From contig NZ_DASRGV010000027.1 in NCBI RefSeq assembly GCF_035650855.1, positions 1 through 64,000 on the forward strand: DNA of 64,000 nucleotides. The letters are read 5' to 3'. This DNA is from Actinocrinis sp035650855 (GTDB lineage: Bacteria; Actinomycetota; Actinomycetes; Streptomycetales; Catenulisporaceae). The notes beneath the pieces were generated by a model. That model ran no database searches. It worked only from the letters and a program-made list of their open reading frames with translations, and was not told the origin of the DNA. Each line of letters starts with the position of its first letter. The first letter of the stretch is position 1. Made by a program: the position numbers and the translations under genes. Positions 17,125 through 26,777 of the stretch are shown here, piece by piece.

Positions 17125-18183
17125 ATGCGCCGCACCCCCCTACTGATCGCCGCCCCTCTCTCCGCAATCGCCCTCGCGGCCACGGCCAGCGGGTGCAGCA
17201 CTCTAGGCGGCACGTCCGCGACGGCGGCGCAGGTGTCCGGCACCACGAATCTGGTGCTCTACAGCGGCCAGCACGAACAGACCACCGCGCTGCTGGTGTC
17301 CGCGTTCGAGAAGTTGAACCCCAATATCAAGGTGACCGTCCGCAGCGACGACGAGGGCGCGCTCGCCCAGCAGCTGCTGCAGGAGGGTTCGAAGTCGCCG
17401 GCCGACCTGTTCTTCGCGGAGAATTCGCCGGCGCTCGAACAGGTTCAGGAAAAGGGCTTGCTCGCGCCGGCCCCGGCCGAGGCGCTTTCCGCGATTCCGG
17501 CCAAATACGACTCCCCGCAGGGCGACTGGGTCGGTATCACCGGGCGGGTCACCTGTCTCGTCGTCGGCGCCGGCGTGCCGGCCTCGCAGGCGCCTACCTC
17601 GGCGCTGTCGCTGGCCGACCCGAAGTACAAGGGCAAGCTCGCCTTCGCGGGCAGCGAGACGGACCTGCAGCCGATGATCACCGCGCTGGCCGACAAGTAC
17701 GGGACCAAGGCGGCCACGGACTGGCTCAACGGGATCAAGGCCAACGCGGCGGCCCACCTGCTGCCGGACAACGAGACCGTCACCAAGGACGTGGACACCG
17801 GCCAGGTACAGATCGGCGTCGTCGACAACTACTACTGGTACCGCCAGGCGGTCGACGACGGCGGGTTCGACAAGGCGCACTCGCGCATCGCCTACTTCGC
17901 GGCGGGCGACCCCGGCTACGTGTTGAGCGTCTCCGGCATCGCCACCCTGGCCTCCAGCAAGCACAAGGACGCGGCCGCCTCGTTCATCAAGTTCCTGGCC
18001 TCGCCCCCGGCCGAGAAGATCATCGCCGACTCGGACAGCTTCGAGTACCCGCTGCTGCCCGGCAGCCCGGCGAACGCGGCCGAACCGCCGCTGACCACGC
18101 TGACTCCGGGTACGGTCGGCGTCGACAAGCTCGGCGACGGCTCGACCGCCATCTCGCTGCTCCAGCAGGCGCAGCTGCTGTGA
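17125..18183 (+). CDS. Fe(III) ABC transporter substrate-binding lipoprotein
   Basis: Cell-surface receptor of an FbpA/AfuA-type ferric iron importer. A lipoprotein signal runs from MRRTPLL to the lipobox TASGC, with the acylated Cys at about residue 24. The mature protein shows the family pattern NLVLYSGQHEQTTALLVSAFEK, a DLFFAENSPALEQ segment and the iron-binding double tyrosine region VVDNYYWYRQ. It has 352 residues from the ATG at 17125, which follows CAGGAG. The stop codon overlaps the GTG of the permease, so the three genes form one operon behind the iron box. Confidence 0.93.
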   Translation: MRRTPLLIAAPLSAIALAATASGCSTLGGTSATAAQVSGTTNLVLYSGQHEQTTALLVSAFEKLNPNIKVTVRSDDEGALAQQLLQEGSKSPADLFFAENSPALEQVQEKGLLAPAPAEALSAIPAKYDSPQGDWVGITGRVTCLVVGAGVPASQAPTSALSLADPKYKGKLAFAGSETDLQPMITALADKYGTKAATDWLNGIKANAAAHLLPDNETVTKDVDTGQVQIGVVDNYYWYRQAVDDGGFDKAHSRIAYFAAGDPGYVLSVSGIATLASSKHKDAAASFIKFLASPPAEKIIADSDSFEYPLLPGSPANAAEPPLTTLTPGTVGVDKLGDGSTAISLLQQAQLL

Positions 18184-19808
18184 GCGCCCCGACGATGCAG
18201 GAGGGCGCCCTCGCGGCGCCCTCGCTCCCCCAGACGTCCGCTGCAGCCGCTGCCCCCGGGCTCGTGCTCGTGGCCGCGCGCCGAGCCCGCCGCCCACCGG
18301 TCCTGCTCGGCCTGTCGCTCGCCGCGTCCGCACTGGTGCTGCTGCCGATGGTGTTCCTGGTCTACCAGGCCGCGCAGGCCGGCTGGGCGCCGCTCGAGCG
18401 GCTGCTGTTCCGCTCGCTCACCGCGCACCTGCTGATCAACACGGTCGAGCTCGCGGTCTGCGTCACCGTCCTGTGCGCGATTCTCGGCACCGCGGCGGCT
18501 TACGCGACCGAACGCACCGATCTGCCGCTGCGGCGGATGTGGTCGGCGCTGATCGTGATCCCGCTCGCCATCCCGGACTTCATCGTCGGCTACACCTGGT
18601 CCTCGCTGTGGCCCTCGCTGCACGGGCTGGCCGGCGCGGTGCTGGTGATGACCCTCAGCCTCAACCCCCTGATCTACCTGCCGGTCAAGGCGGCGCTGCG
18701 CGAGGCCGACCCGGGCCTCGAGGAGGCCGCCCGCTCGCTGGGCCTGAGCCCGCTGGGCACGTTCCGCCGGGTGACCCTGCACCAGATCAGGCCCGCGCTC
18801 ATCGGCGGCAGCCTGGTGGTCTGCCTCGCGCTGCTTGCCGAGTTCGGCGCGTTCGAGATCCTGCGCTTCCAGACCTTCACCACCACGATCTTCACCGAGT
18901 TCACCATCGCCTACTCCACCTCCGCGGCCAGCGCGCTGGCTCTGGTCCTGGTGCTGCTCGGGCTGGGTGTGCTGGTCGCCAGGCACTACGCCGCGGGGCG
19001 GCACGGCCGGGTCTCGCGCGCGAGCGGCGGCGCCCGCCGTCCGCCGGTCCGGCACCGGCTCGGCCTGCGCGTGATCCCGGTGACCCTCGGCTGCCTGGCG
19101 CTGACCGGGCTGTCCCTCGGCGTGCCGATCTCGACCCTCGGCTACTGGCTGACGCGCACGCAGCCGACCACGCTGCCCGCGGTGGCCCCGGTGCCGACCG
19201 CCGCCGAGACCACGCTGCTGTACGCGCTGCTCGCGGCCGGCGGGGCGATCCTGCTGGCGCTGCCCGTCGCGCTGCTGGTCGAGCGGCATCCGGGTCCGCT
19301 TTCCCGGGTGCTGGAATCGGTGACGCTGAGCGTGCAGGGCCTGCCCGGCCTGGTGATCGCGATGGCGCTGGTGTTCTTCGCGGTGCGCTACGCCTTCCCG
19401 CTGTATCAGAGCCCGATCCTGATGGTCGCGGCGTACTCGGTGCTGTTCTGCCCGCTCGCCCTGGTCTCGGTGCGTGCCTCCCTCGCGCACGCCCCGGCCC
19501 GGCTCGAGGAGACCGCGCGCTCGCTGGGCAAGCGGCCGCTCGGGGCGCTGCTGCGGGTGACCCTGCCGCTGATCGCACCGGGCCTCGCGGCCGGATTCTG
19601 CCTGGTGTTCCTGTCCGTGGTCACCGAGCTGACCGCGACGCTGCTGTTGCTTCCCTCCGGGGTCAAGACGCTGGCCACCCAGTTCTGGGCCTTCCAGAAC
19701 GACCAGTCGTACGCCGCGGCGGCCCCCTACGCGACGGCGATCGTGGCGATCGCGGTCGTGCCCGGCTATCTGCTGGGCGTGTGGTTCGACAAGAAACGAG
19801 GAGCCTGA
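18180..19808 (+). CDS. Fe(III) ABC transporter fused permease
   Basis: FbpB-type inner-membrane permease with two fused transmembrane domains. The protein has 542 residues and about 12 hydrophobic segments. Two EAA loops that contact the ATPase are visible: EEAARSLGLSPLGTFRRVTLHQIRPAL in the first half and EETARSLGKRPLGALLRVTLPLIAPGL in the second. The GTG at 18180 overlaps the preceding TGA by GTGA, indicating translational coupling. An ATG at 18195 is an alternative. It ends five bases before the ATPase gene. Confidence 0.93.
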   Translation: MSAPTMQEGALAAPSLPQTSAAAAAPGLVLVAARRARRPPVLLGLSLAASALVLLPMVFLVYQAAQAGWAPLERLLFRSLTAHLLINTVELAVCVTVLCAILGTAAAYATERTDLPLRRMWSALIVIPLAIPDFIVGYTWSSLWPSLHGLAGAVLVMTLSLNPLIYLPVKAALREADPGLEEAARSLGLSPLGTFRRVTLHQIRPALIGGSLVVCLALLAEFGAFEILRFQTFTTTIFTEFTIAYSTSAASALALVLVLLGLGVLVARHYAAGRHGRVSRASGGARRPPVRHRLGLRVIPVTLGCLALTGLSLGVPISTLGYWLTRTQPTTLPAVAPVPTAAETTLLYALLAAGGAILLALPVALLVERHPGPLSRVLESVTLSVQGLPGLVIAMALVFFAVRYAFPLYQSPILMVAAYSVLFCPLALVSVRASLAHAPARLEETARSLGKRPLGALLRVTLPLIAPGLAAGFCLVFLSVVTELTATLLLLPSGVKTLATQFWAFQNDQSYAAAAPYATAIVAIAVVPGYLLGVWFDKKRGA

Positions 19809-19813
19809 AAGCC

Positions 19814-21100
19814 ATGACGCAGATCGCCGAACTGCCGCGACTCGAATCCGCATCAGGGCCCGCAGCCGCGGCCGCGACCGGGTCCGAGTCCGAATCAGCG
19901 CCGTCGCTCGTGCGCATCAGTGGCCTGTATAAGTCGTACGGCGCGACGCCGGTGCTGCGCGGCGTGGACCTGACCATTCGCACGGGCGCGCTCACCGCGG
20001 TGCTCGGGCCGTCCGGCAGCGGCAAGACCACCATGCTGCGGCTGCTGGCCGGCTTCGAACGCGCCGACCGCGGCCAGATCGAGCTTGGCGATCGGACCGT
20101 GGATAACGCTCGTAGCGCGGTGCCGCCGGAGAAGCGGCGCATCGGCTACGTACCGCAGGACGGCGCGCTCTTCCCGCATCTGACGGTGCGTGAGAACGTC
20201 GGGTTCGGTCTGCCGCGGGCGCAACGGCGCTCCGGGCGTATCGAGGAACTGCTCGAACTGACCGATCTGAGCGGCATGGCCGGTCGGTACCCGCACCAGC
20301 TCTCCGGCGGCCAGCAGCAGCGCGTCGCCCTCGCCCGCGCCCTCGCGCCGCGCCCGGACCTCGTGCTGCTCGACGAGCCCTTCTCCGCGCTCGACGCCGC
20401 GTTGCGTACGTCGGTCCGGGCCGAGGTTCTGGCGATCCTGCGGGCCACCGCCTGTACCGCGATCCTGGTTACCCACGATCAGGATGAGGCCCTTTCGATG
20501 GCCGACCGCATCGCGGTCCTGCGTGAGGGCCGAGTCGTGCAGCACGGCACTGCCCGGGAGCTGTACGACACGCCTGCGGACCCGCAGCTGGCGTGCTTCC
20601 TCGGCGAAGCCAACCTGCTCGACGCGACGCTCACCCCGAGCGGCGCCGACCTCGGCCCGCTCGGCCTGTTGGCGGTGCTGCCCGAGTGCGGCGGCAGTTG
20701 CGCCGAGAGCGAGCGCAGGGAGGACGCTGGCGCGAGCAATGGCGCGAAGGACGCTGCTGCGGCTACAGCCACGGCCACGACCGCAAGCATCGGCACCACC
20801 GCTACCGCGCTAATCCGGCCCGAACAGTTCTCCGTCGATGTGTGTGACGACGCGGCGGACGACGACTCCGCGAGGGCCGGAATCCCCGGCCTTGTGGAGC
20901 GGTGCGATTACTACGGCCACGACGCGATGCTCACGGTGCGACCGCAGGCCGAGCGGGCCGACAACGTGCGGCGCCTGCCCGAGAAGCTGCTCGTCCGCAT
21001 GCCCGCGGGCGGACAACTCTCGGCGGGCACGCTCGTCAAGCTCACCGTGCGCAGCCCGATCGCCGTCTGGCGCGCGGAGGACGTCCCTGCCGCCGCGTGA
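19814..21100 (+). CDS. Fe(III) ABC transporter ATP-binding protein
   Basis: FbpC-type ATPase energising ferric iron uptake. Walker A GPSGSGKTT is at residues 65-73, the signature LSGGQ at 163-167, Walker B LVLLDEP at 183-189 and the switch His in ILVTHDQDEA near 220. The C-terminal region resembles a TOBE regulatory domain but is split by an Ala/Thr-rich stretch (about residues 300-335). The first 30 residues are a low-complexity extension. It has 428 residues, longer than usual (about 350) because of both insertions. It is the last gene of the operon. Confidence 0.93.
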   Translation: MTQIAELPRLESASGPAAAAATGSESESAPSLVRISGLYKSYGATPVLRGVDLTIRTGALTAVLGPSGSGKTTMLRLLAGFERADRGQIELGDRTVDNARSAVPPEKRRIGYVPQDGALFPHLTVRENVGFGLPRAQRRSGRIEELLELTDLSGMAGRYPHQLSGGQQQRVALARALAPRPDLVLLDEPFSALDAALRTSVRAEVLAILRATACTAILVTHDQDEALSMADRIAVLREGRVVQHGTARELYDTPADPQLACFLGEANLLDATLTPSGADLGPLGLLAVLPECGGSCAESERREDAGASNGAKDAAAATATATTASIGTTATALIRPEQFSVDVCDDAADDDSARAGIPGLVERCDYYGHDAMLTVRPQAERADNVRRLPEKLLVRMPAGGQLSAGTLVKLTVRSPIAVWRAEDVPAAA

Positions 21101-21233
21101 TCTGCGGAGCCGTACTGGAGCCGTGCAGGAAGAGCAGCGTCGGGGTGCTGATCGTTCGGGCCAGCACCCCCACGGTGCGATGAAGGCGCGGCAAGGTCTA
21201 GGTTGAGTCCCGGAAACCGAGCGGGAGGCGACG

Positions 21234-22025
21234 ATGGCTGACGGCGGCGTGCACTTCGACCCCGAGGTGACGGTGGCCAATCCCGCGCGGGTATACGACT
21301 ACTGGCTCGGCGGCTCGTCGAACTTCGCCGTGGACCGGGAGCTGGGCGACCGGATGATCGCCATCGACTCGCGCGTGGTGCCGATGGTGCGGGAGAACCG
21401 GCACTTCCTGCGCCGCGTGGTCACTTGGCTGTGCCGGCACGGCGTGACCCAGTTCCTTGATCTGGGCTCCGGGATTCCGACCGTGGGCAACGTGCACGAG
21501 GTCGCCACCCGCGTCACGCCGGAGGCGAAGGTCGCTTACGTCGACAGCGAGCCGGTGGCCGTCGCGTACAGCTCACGCATCCTCGAAGGCAATCAGAACG
21601 CGACGATCACACACGCCGACCTGCGCGACTCGGAGACCGTGCTGTCCGCGCCGACGGTCGCCGGGCTGCTGGACTTCAGCCGACCGGTCGCGGTGCTGGC
21701 GCTCTCGGTGATGCAGTACTTCGACGACGCCTCGGATCCCGCCGCCATGCTGGCCCGCTATCGCAAGGTGCTGGTTCCCGGCTCGTACCTGGCGATCTCG
21801 CATATCAGCGCGGACGATCCGGACGTGGACATGGACGGCCTCGCCGACGCGACGAAGAACGCCACCGTGAGCGCGCATCCGCGCACGCGGGCCGGGGTGA
21901 CCGCGTTGTTCGGCGACGCGCAGCTGGTGCCGCCGGGACTGGTGTGGGTCGGCGGATGGCATCCGGAACCCGGCTCGGCCGAGCCCGTACCGGGAATACT
22001 CGGCGGGCTCGGCCGGGTGGGTTGA
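21234..22025 (+). CDS. DUF574-family SAM-dependent methyltransferase
   Basis: Cytosolic protein of 263 residues from a large actinobacterial paralogous family (S-adenosylmethionine-dependent, PF04672-like). Recognisable blocks: NPARVYDYWLGG near the N-terminus, NRHFLRRVVTWL, the SAM motif FLDLGSGIPTVGNVHEVA, and VAYVDSEPVAVAYS. The C-terminal LVPPGLVWVGGWHP is typical. GGGAGG precedes the ATG. The physiological substrate is not known for most members. It is convergent with the GH31 gene and does not appear to be part of the iron operon. Confidence 0.9.
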   Translation: MADGGVHFDPEVTVANPARVYDYWLGGSSNFAVDRELGDRMIAIDSRVVPMVRENRHFLRRVVTWLCRHGVTQFLDLGSGIPTVGNVHEVATRVTPEAKVAYVDSEPVAVAYSSRILEGNQNATITHADLRDSETVLSAPTVAGLLDFSRPVAVLALSVMQYFDDASDPAAMLARYRKVLVPGSYLAISHISADDPDVDMDGLADATKNATVSAHPRTRAGVTALFGDAQLVPPGLVWVGGWHPEPGSAEPVPGILGGLGRVG

Positions 22026-22041
22026 CTGACCGGCTGATCAT

Positions 22042-22104
22042 TTCGTGCTTCGGATAAACACCTTCATGGTGTGGATGAACACCTTCGTGCTTTAGATGAA
22101 TACC
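22042..22104. repeat. 21-bp tandem repeat, three units
   Basis: Units at 22042-22062, 22063-22083 and 22084-22104 follow ttc-tg-t-ga--aa-acc. They occupy most of the gap between the convergent methyltransferase and GH31 genes. ACACC/GGTGT in the middle can form a small hairpin. Confidence 0.75.
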
Positions 22105-22112
22105 GCCGCGCG

Positions 22113-25100
22113 TCAGCCGCCGAGGCGGAACTGCTGCGCCACGGTGCCGTTGCAGTCGTAGATCTGAAGCAGGTCGCCGGAGGCCTCGTCGTTGTTCGGA
22201 TCGTCGAGGCAGCGCCCTGATTGCGGGTTGAGCAGCGAGCCGTTGGACTGGCTCAGCCAGGTTTGAGAACCGCTGCCGTTGCAGTCGAACAGCTGAACCT
22301 GCGTCCCGTTCGCGGTTCCCGCGTTGCGCACGTCGAGGCACTTACCGAAGACGCGGATCGTGCTGTCGCCGGGCGCGAACCAGCGCTGCGCATCGGTCTG
22401 GTTGCACGTGTAGAGCTGCACAGCGGTCGCATACGACGGATCGGCGCCGGCCACGTCCGCGCACAGCCCGCCGGGCCCGTTGATCGGACCTGGGGGCAGC
22501 TTCCAGAGCTGGGCCGCCGAACCGTTGCAGTCGTAGAGCTGCACTTGGACCGCGCCCGGCGTGGTGTTGCCGTTCGGGTCGTCGAGGCAGCGCCCTGATT
22601 GCGGGTTGAGCAGCGCGCCGTTCGTCTCGGCGACCCAGGTCTGGGAAGCGGAGCCGTTGCAGTCAAACAGCTGCACCGGCGTTCCGTTCGCCGTGCCCGC
22701 GTTGGCGGCATCGAGACACTTGCCGAGAACCTGCACAGTATTCGTGCTCGTATACGCGATCTGCTGCGCGGCGGTGTGGTTGCAGGTGTACAGCTGGATC
22801 GGCGTTGCGTTCGCCGTCGATCCGCCGCGTACGTCGAGGCAAAGGCCGCCGTCGCCGATGACCTCTCCGCTCGTCGGATTCGCGGTCGCGCTGCCGCTCA
22901 GCGAGATCGTGTGCGCCGAGCTGACCGGAAGCGCGGCGGTGACGACGGTTGTCGTCCGCAGATTCGGGTTGTAGGACCACGCGGTTTCCGGGACCTGAAC
23001 GCCGTCGACGAACACCGCCGTCGGCGCGTTCGCGTTCGACAGCCGCAGCGTGTAAGAACGCCGGCTTGCCGCGCCGCTGAAGCCGCCGCTGTCGGCTCCG
23101 ATGGTCAGCGTCCGCGCGGCATCGCTCCACGAGATCGGCGTGCTCGTGGACTGGCCGCTCTGGTAGCCGGCCCCCTCGCCCGCGTCCTGGTAGAGCGGGA
23201 ACGAGCCGTCCGCTCCGGCCGCGACCGAAAGCGTGAGCTGCGTCAGCGGCTTCTGCGCGGCGTCCTGGACGTAGTCGGTGCGCGTCGGCATGATGCCGCC
23301 GCTCTTGATCAGCACCGGCATCGCGGAAAGCGGGTCGGTGATGGTGACCGCGGCCGGCCCGGTATAGCTGGTGCCGGTGAAGTAGTCGGTCCAGGTGCCC
23401 GGCGGGATCCAAGCGCTGACCGAGCCGTTGCCGTTGGCGTCGTTCGGCGAGGTGATCGGCGCGACGAGGACGTTGTCGCCGTACAGGTACTCCTGGTTGT
23501 AGGTGTACGCCTCGTTGTTGCCGGGATAGTCGAGATACAGAGGCCTGATGATCGGGACGCCGGTGGCGTGCGCCTGTTCGGCGAGGGTGTACGTGTACGG
23601 CACCAACGCCTCACGCAGCCGGAGGAAGCGCTCGGCGCTCGCGTCCGCGGCCGCTCCGTAGTTCCACGGGAGCCGGTCGCCGTGGTCGGAGTGCAGCCGA
23701 TCGATCGGTTGGAAGGTGCCGAGCTGCACCCACCGCGCGTACATGTCGTCGGCCAGGTGGTTGCCGTGGAAGCTGCCGATGTCGTTGCTCACGTTGGAGA
23801 TTCCGGCCGCGGCCTCGTCCCCGGCGAAGTGCGCCTCGAGCGACATCATCGCCCAGGTCGCCTCGGTGTCGCCGGTGAACTGCATCGTGTTGCGCCGCTC
23901 TGACCACGGCCCCAGCGCGTAGGTGCCCAAGTCGCCGGCCTGCTCGGAGGAGCCGATGCGGCCGAAGGAGAAGCCGCGCAGCCCGCGTGCCGCGTCATCC
24001 TGCGCGTAGGCCTGGTTGATGAAGTTGTCCGGGGCGACGTGCGGGTCGCTCGCGGTGGAATTGCCGCAGCCGCCGCAGTAATCCAGCCACCATTCGCGCA
24101 CGCCCTGCTGCTCGAAGGGCTTGTGCAGGTTGAAGTAGGCGGCCAGCTGGTTCGGGTTCGACCAGTCGAACTCGTAGTCGCCGGAGCGGCCGGGGTCGGG
24201 GGAAAGGCCGCCGGCGGTGGAGTTCGCGGCGGGGAATTGCGGATCGTTGCCGGCGATGCCTACGTGGATGTTGAACGAGGTCTCAAGGCCCTGTTGCTGT
24301 GTCCAGGCCATGAACGCGTTCGGGTCGGGGAACAGGGCGCTGTTCCAGTTCCAGCCGTCCCACTGGTTCGGTGCCTTCCAGTCGGTGTCCACGACCAGCC
24401 AGTCGAGCGGCGTGAAGGTGCTGCGGAAGGTGGGCAGCAGCGTGTTCTCGTAGTCGGCGGCGGTGTAGGCGTAGTAGCGCGAGTACCAGATGCCGTAAGC
24501 GGATTCGGGCAGCAGGTTTGCCCCGCCGGTCAGTGCGTTGAGATCGGAGAGGCCCTGCTTGTAGTTCGTGCCGTAGCCGAAGAAGTAGCCGTCCTGGTAG
24601 GGCTGCGTGCCGTGGGACGGCCGATCGGTCACGGTGCCGTTCGCGTTGAGCAGTGCCGAGCGCGAGTCGTCCAGCAGATACCAGCCGTCGCGGTCCAGGA
24701 TGCCCGGATGCTCGATCGAGGTGGCAGGATTCTGATTGTCCAGCGAGCTGGCCCAGCCGCCGAGCGTGTCCTTCGGCCCGGCCCCATATGCCGTGGTCAG
24801 CAGCGAACTCGAAGCGCCGGGCGGCGGATAGGCGGCGCCGGAGGCCGTGACGGCGAGGCTGTCGAGGTTCACGTTGCCGCTGTCGGAGGGATTCTGCACG
24901 ATGCCGATCGTGTTCACGCCGGCCTTGAGGCTGACCGGGACGGACACTGTCGACCAGGTGTCCCAGGATGCTGTGACCGGGAGTGTCAGCGTCGGGCCTG
25001 GTGCGCCGTTGACGGTGGTCGAGAGGGTACGCGTGGTGTCCTGTCCGTCGCCGCCGGTCGCGTTGGCATATCGAACACTGAGTTGGTAGGTGCCGGAGGA

Positions 25101-25694
25101 CGGGACTGCCGAGACGTCCTGCTGAATCCCGCTGTGCGCCTGGTTGAAGCCGGCGACGAATCCGGAGCCGGTGTAGTTGCTGTGGTCGTACGCGGTCGAG
25201 GCACCCCAGCTCAGGAGGCTGTTCTCGGCCTCGCAGGCCGTGGCGAAGGCGCAGTAGGAGGGGAAGGACGGTGCGGCGGTGACGTTGGTCCCGGAGACGA
25301 CGACCGAGGTGTTGGCGGCGGTGAAGGGGCCGCTGCCTTCCTTGTAGCGCAGGGTGAGCGAGCCGGTGTCGATCTGCCGGTAGCCGCCGCTGACCGAGGT
25401 GGTGAACGGCACGGCCGGGAATGATCGGTTCACCGCGTTGAATGTCGCGGCGTCCTGGAACTTGCCGTCGCCGGCGTATTCGAGCCGGATCAGCGTCGGG
25501 GTGAGCACTTCGAAGCGGGCGCTGCCGTCGGTGACGGTAGCGGAGGCGGCGGTCGCGCGGGCCGATTTGGCGGCCGCCGGGGGAGCGGAGGTGACGAGCG
25601 CGGTGCCGAGGAGGGCGAGCAGCGCGGCGGTTGCGGTCAGCGTGCGGGCTGGGATCGGGGTCGGAGAGGTGGTGCGTGGCGATTGTGGGTACAT
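22113..25694 (-). CDS. Secreted GH31 glycosidase with CBM35-like and two ricin-type modules
   Basis: Exported alpha-glycosidase (alpha-glucosidase or alpha-xylosidase type) of 1193 residues. Order of parts: Sec signal peptide (to about residue 43), an N-terminal beta domain, a CBM35-like insert (about 150-285, beginning CEAENSLL), the GH31 barrel with the nucleophile Asp in REWWLDYCGG (about 536) and the acid/base Asp in QFTGDTEATW (about 609), C-terminal beta domains, and two tandem ricin/CBM13-like modules (about 938-1193) with QLYTCN, QLFDCNG and QTW motifs. The ATG at 25694 is chosen because the signal peptide follows and GGAG precedes. A perfect TGACAACGTTGTCA lies 27 bp upstream, indicating LacI-type control. 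Confidence 0.9.
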   Translation of the reverse strand: MYPQSPRTTSPTPIPARTLTATAALLALLGTALVTSAPPAAAKSARATAASATVTDGSARFEVLTPTLIRLEYAGDGKFQDAATFNAVNRSFPAVPFTTSVSGGYRQIDTGSLTLRYKEGSGPFTAANTSVVVSGTNVTAAPSFPSYCAFATACEAENSLLSWGASTAYDHSNYTGSGFVAGFNQAHSGIQQDVSAVPSSGTYQLSVRYANATGGDGQDTTRTLSTTVNGAPGPTLTLPVTASWDTWSTVSVPVSLKAGVNTIGIVQNPSDSGNVNLDSLAVTASGAAYPPPGASSSLLTTAYGAGPKDTLGGWASSLDNQNPATSIEHPGILDRDGWYLLDDSRSALLNANGTVTDRPSHGTQPYQDGYFFGYGTNYKQGLSDLNALTGGANLLPESAYGIWYSRYYAYTAADYENTLLPTFRSTFTPLDWLVVDTDWKAPNQWDGWNWNSALFPDPNAFMAWTQQQGLETSFNIHVGIAGNDPQFPAANSTAGGLSPDPGRSGDYEFDWSNPNQLAAYFNLHKPFEQQGVREWWLDYCGGCGNSTASDPHVAPDNFINQAYAQDDAARGLRGFSFGRIGSSEQAGDLGTYALGPWSERRNTMQFTGDTEATWAMMSLEAHFAGDEAAAGISNVSNDIGSFHGNHLADDMYARWVQLGTFQPIDRLHSDHGDRLPWNYGAAADASAERFLRLREALVPYTYTLAEQAHATGVPIIRPLYLDYPGNNEAYTYNQEYLYGDNVLVAPITSPNDANGNGSVSAWIPPGTWTDYFTGTSYTGPAAVTITDPLSAMPVLIKSGGIMPTRTDYVQDAAQKPLTQLTLSVAAGADGSFPLYQDAGEGAGYQSGQSTSTPISWSDAARTLTIGADSGGFSGAASRRSYTLRLSNANAPTAVFVDGVQVPETAWSYNPNLRTTTVVTAALPVSSAHTISLSGSATANPTSGEVIGDGGLCLDVRGGSTANATPIQLYTCNHTAAQQIAYTSTNTVQVLGKCLDAANAGTANGTPVQLFDCNGSASQTWVAETNGALLNPQSGRCLDDPNGNTTPGAVQVQLYDCNGSAAQLWKLPPGPINGPGGLCADVAGADPSYATAVQLYTCNQTDAQRWFAPGDSTIRVFGKCLDVRNAGTANGTQVQLFDCNGSGSQTWLSQSNGSLLNPQSGRCLDDPNNDEASGDLLQIYDCNGTVAQQFRLGG

Positions 25695-25720
25695 GCCTGC
25701 TCCACGATGAGGCGCGAGGT

Positions 25721-25734
25721 TGACAACGTTGTCA
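25721..25734. promoter_or_regulatory. LacI-type operator before GH31 gene
   Basis: The perfect 14-bp palindrome TGACAACGTTGTCA is identical to the one at 60150-60163 beside the LacI gene starting at 60278. Its position close to the start codon suits repression. Confidence 0.7.
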
Positions 25735-25901
25735 GTTTGCTGTTTAGCAGAACCACAGCAGTCGAACAAGACCGGTCAGAGCAGAACCGGCTTGAACAGA
25801 GGTCCGATCAATTCTCCCCGCGATCGAACAAAGGTGGCGCGGCGGTCACGGTCCGACGACGGATTCCCAAGGGTTTCGTTAGCGTCTGGTAACGATCGCG
25901 T

Positions 25902-26741
25902 ATGGCCTCTGATGCGCCCTTGATCCGCAACGCCCGCGACGTCACCATGCTGCGCATGGCCACGGTCGTCGCCTTTCACGCGCACCCGGATGACGAGGCT
26001 CTGCTCACCGGCGGCACCCTCGCGCGCCTCGCCAGTGAAGGCCATCGCACCGTCATCGTCGTGGCCTGTGACGGGGTCACGGGCGAGGCGACCGGCGAGG
26101 ATGCGACGCGGCGGCTCGATGAGCTGCGCGCGAGCGCCCGGGTGCTGGGCGTGGCGCGGGTCGCCCACCTCGGCTATGCAGACAGCGGCTGGGGACCGGC
26201 GTTCTTCCCCGACCCGGCCGATCGCGCGCGGTTCGCCCGCGCACCGATCGAGCAGGCGGCACAGCGGCTCGCCGACATCCTGCGCGAGGAACACGCCGAC
26301 GTGCTGATCAGCTATGACCCGCAAGGCGGATACGGGCATCGCGACCACGTTCGCGTCCATGAGGTCGGCGCACGCGCCGCCCGCCTGGCCGAGGTGCGCC
26401 GTGTCCTACAGGCGACCGCGCCGCGCGAACCCCTGGTGCGGACCTTCCAGGTGCTGCGCGCGGTCGGCCTGCTGCGCGGCTACGACCCGGAGACGATCCG
26501 CACGTCGTACAGCCCGCGCGCCGCGATAACGCACCGGGTCGACGTGCGCCGCTTCGCCGGAGCCAAGCGCGCGGCGCTGGCCTGCCACGCCTCGCAGGTG
26601 CGCGGAAAGGGACGCGCTTCGCTACCGCTGCGCGCGTTGGCGGGCCTGCCGACGCCGTTGTTCGCGCTCTTACTCGGTCACGAGTGGTACGTGGACCCGG
26701 ACGCGGTAGTCGGCGGTTTCGTGCGCGAGAAGATCGTGTAG
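25902..26741 (+). CDS. PIG-L/LmbE-family deacetylase
   Basis: Zinc-dependent N-deacetylase of the family that includes MshB and Mca. The zinc motif AHPDDE lies in VVAFHAHPDDEALLTGG near residue 28, and the third ligand appears in GYGHRDHVRVHEVG near residue 148. It has 279 residues, a normal length. The ATG at 25902 lacks a clear ribosome site; an ATG at 25950 is an alternative that still keeps the zinc motif. It is divergent from the GH31 gene. The substrate could be a GlcNAc-containing small molecule, but nothing here fixes it. Confidence 0.88.
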   Translation: MASDAPLIRNARDVTMLRMATVVAFHAHPDDEALLTGGTLARLASEGHRTVIVVACDGVTGEATGEDATRRLDELRASARVLGVARVAHLGYADSGWGPAFFPDPADRARFARAPIEQAAQRLADILREEHADVLISYDPQGGYGHRDHVRVHEVGARAARLAEVRRVLQATAPREPLVRTFQVLRAVGLLRGYDPETIRTSYSPRAAITHRVDVRRFAGAKRAALACHASQVRGKGRASLPLRALAGLPTPLFALLLGHEWYVDPDAVVGGFVREKIV

Positions 26742-26744
26742 TCG

Positions 26745-26776
26745 AGGTACCGGAGCATCGCGGCTCGGCGGTACCT
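26745..26776. terminator. Weak hairpin between convergent genes
   Basis: The arms aggtaccg and cggtacct form an 8-bp stem with a 16-nt loop between the deacetylase stop and the flavin-reductase-like stop. No U-tract is present, so a terminator role is tentative. Confidence 0.4.
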
Positions 26777-26777
26777 G

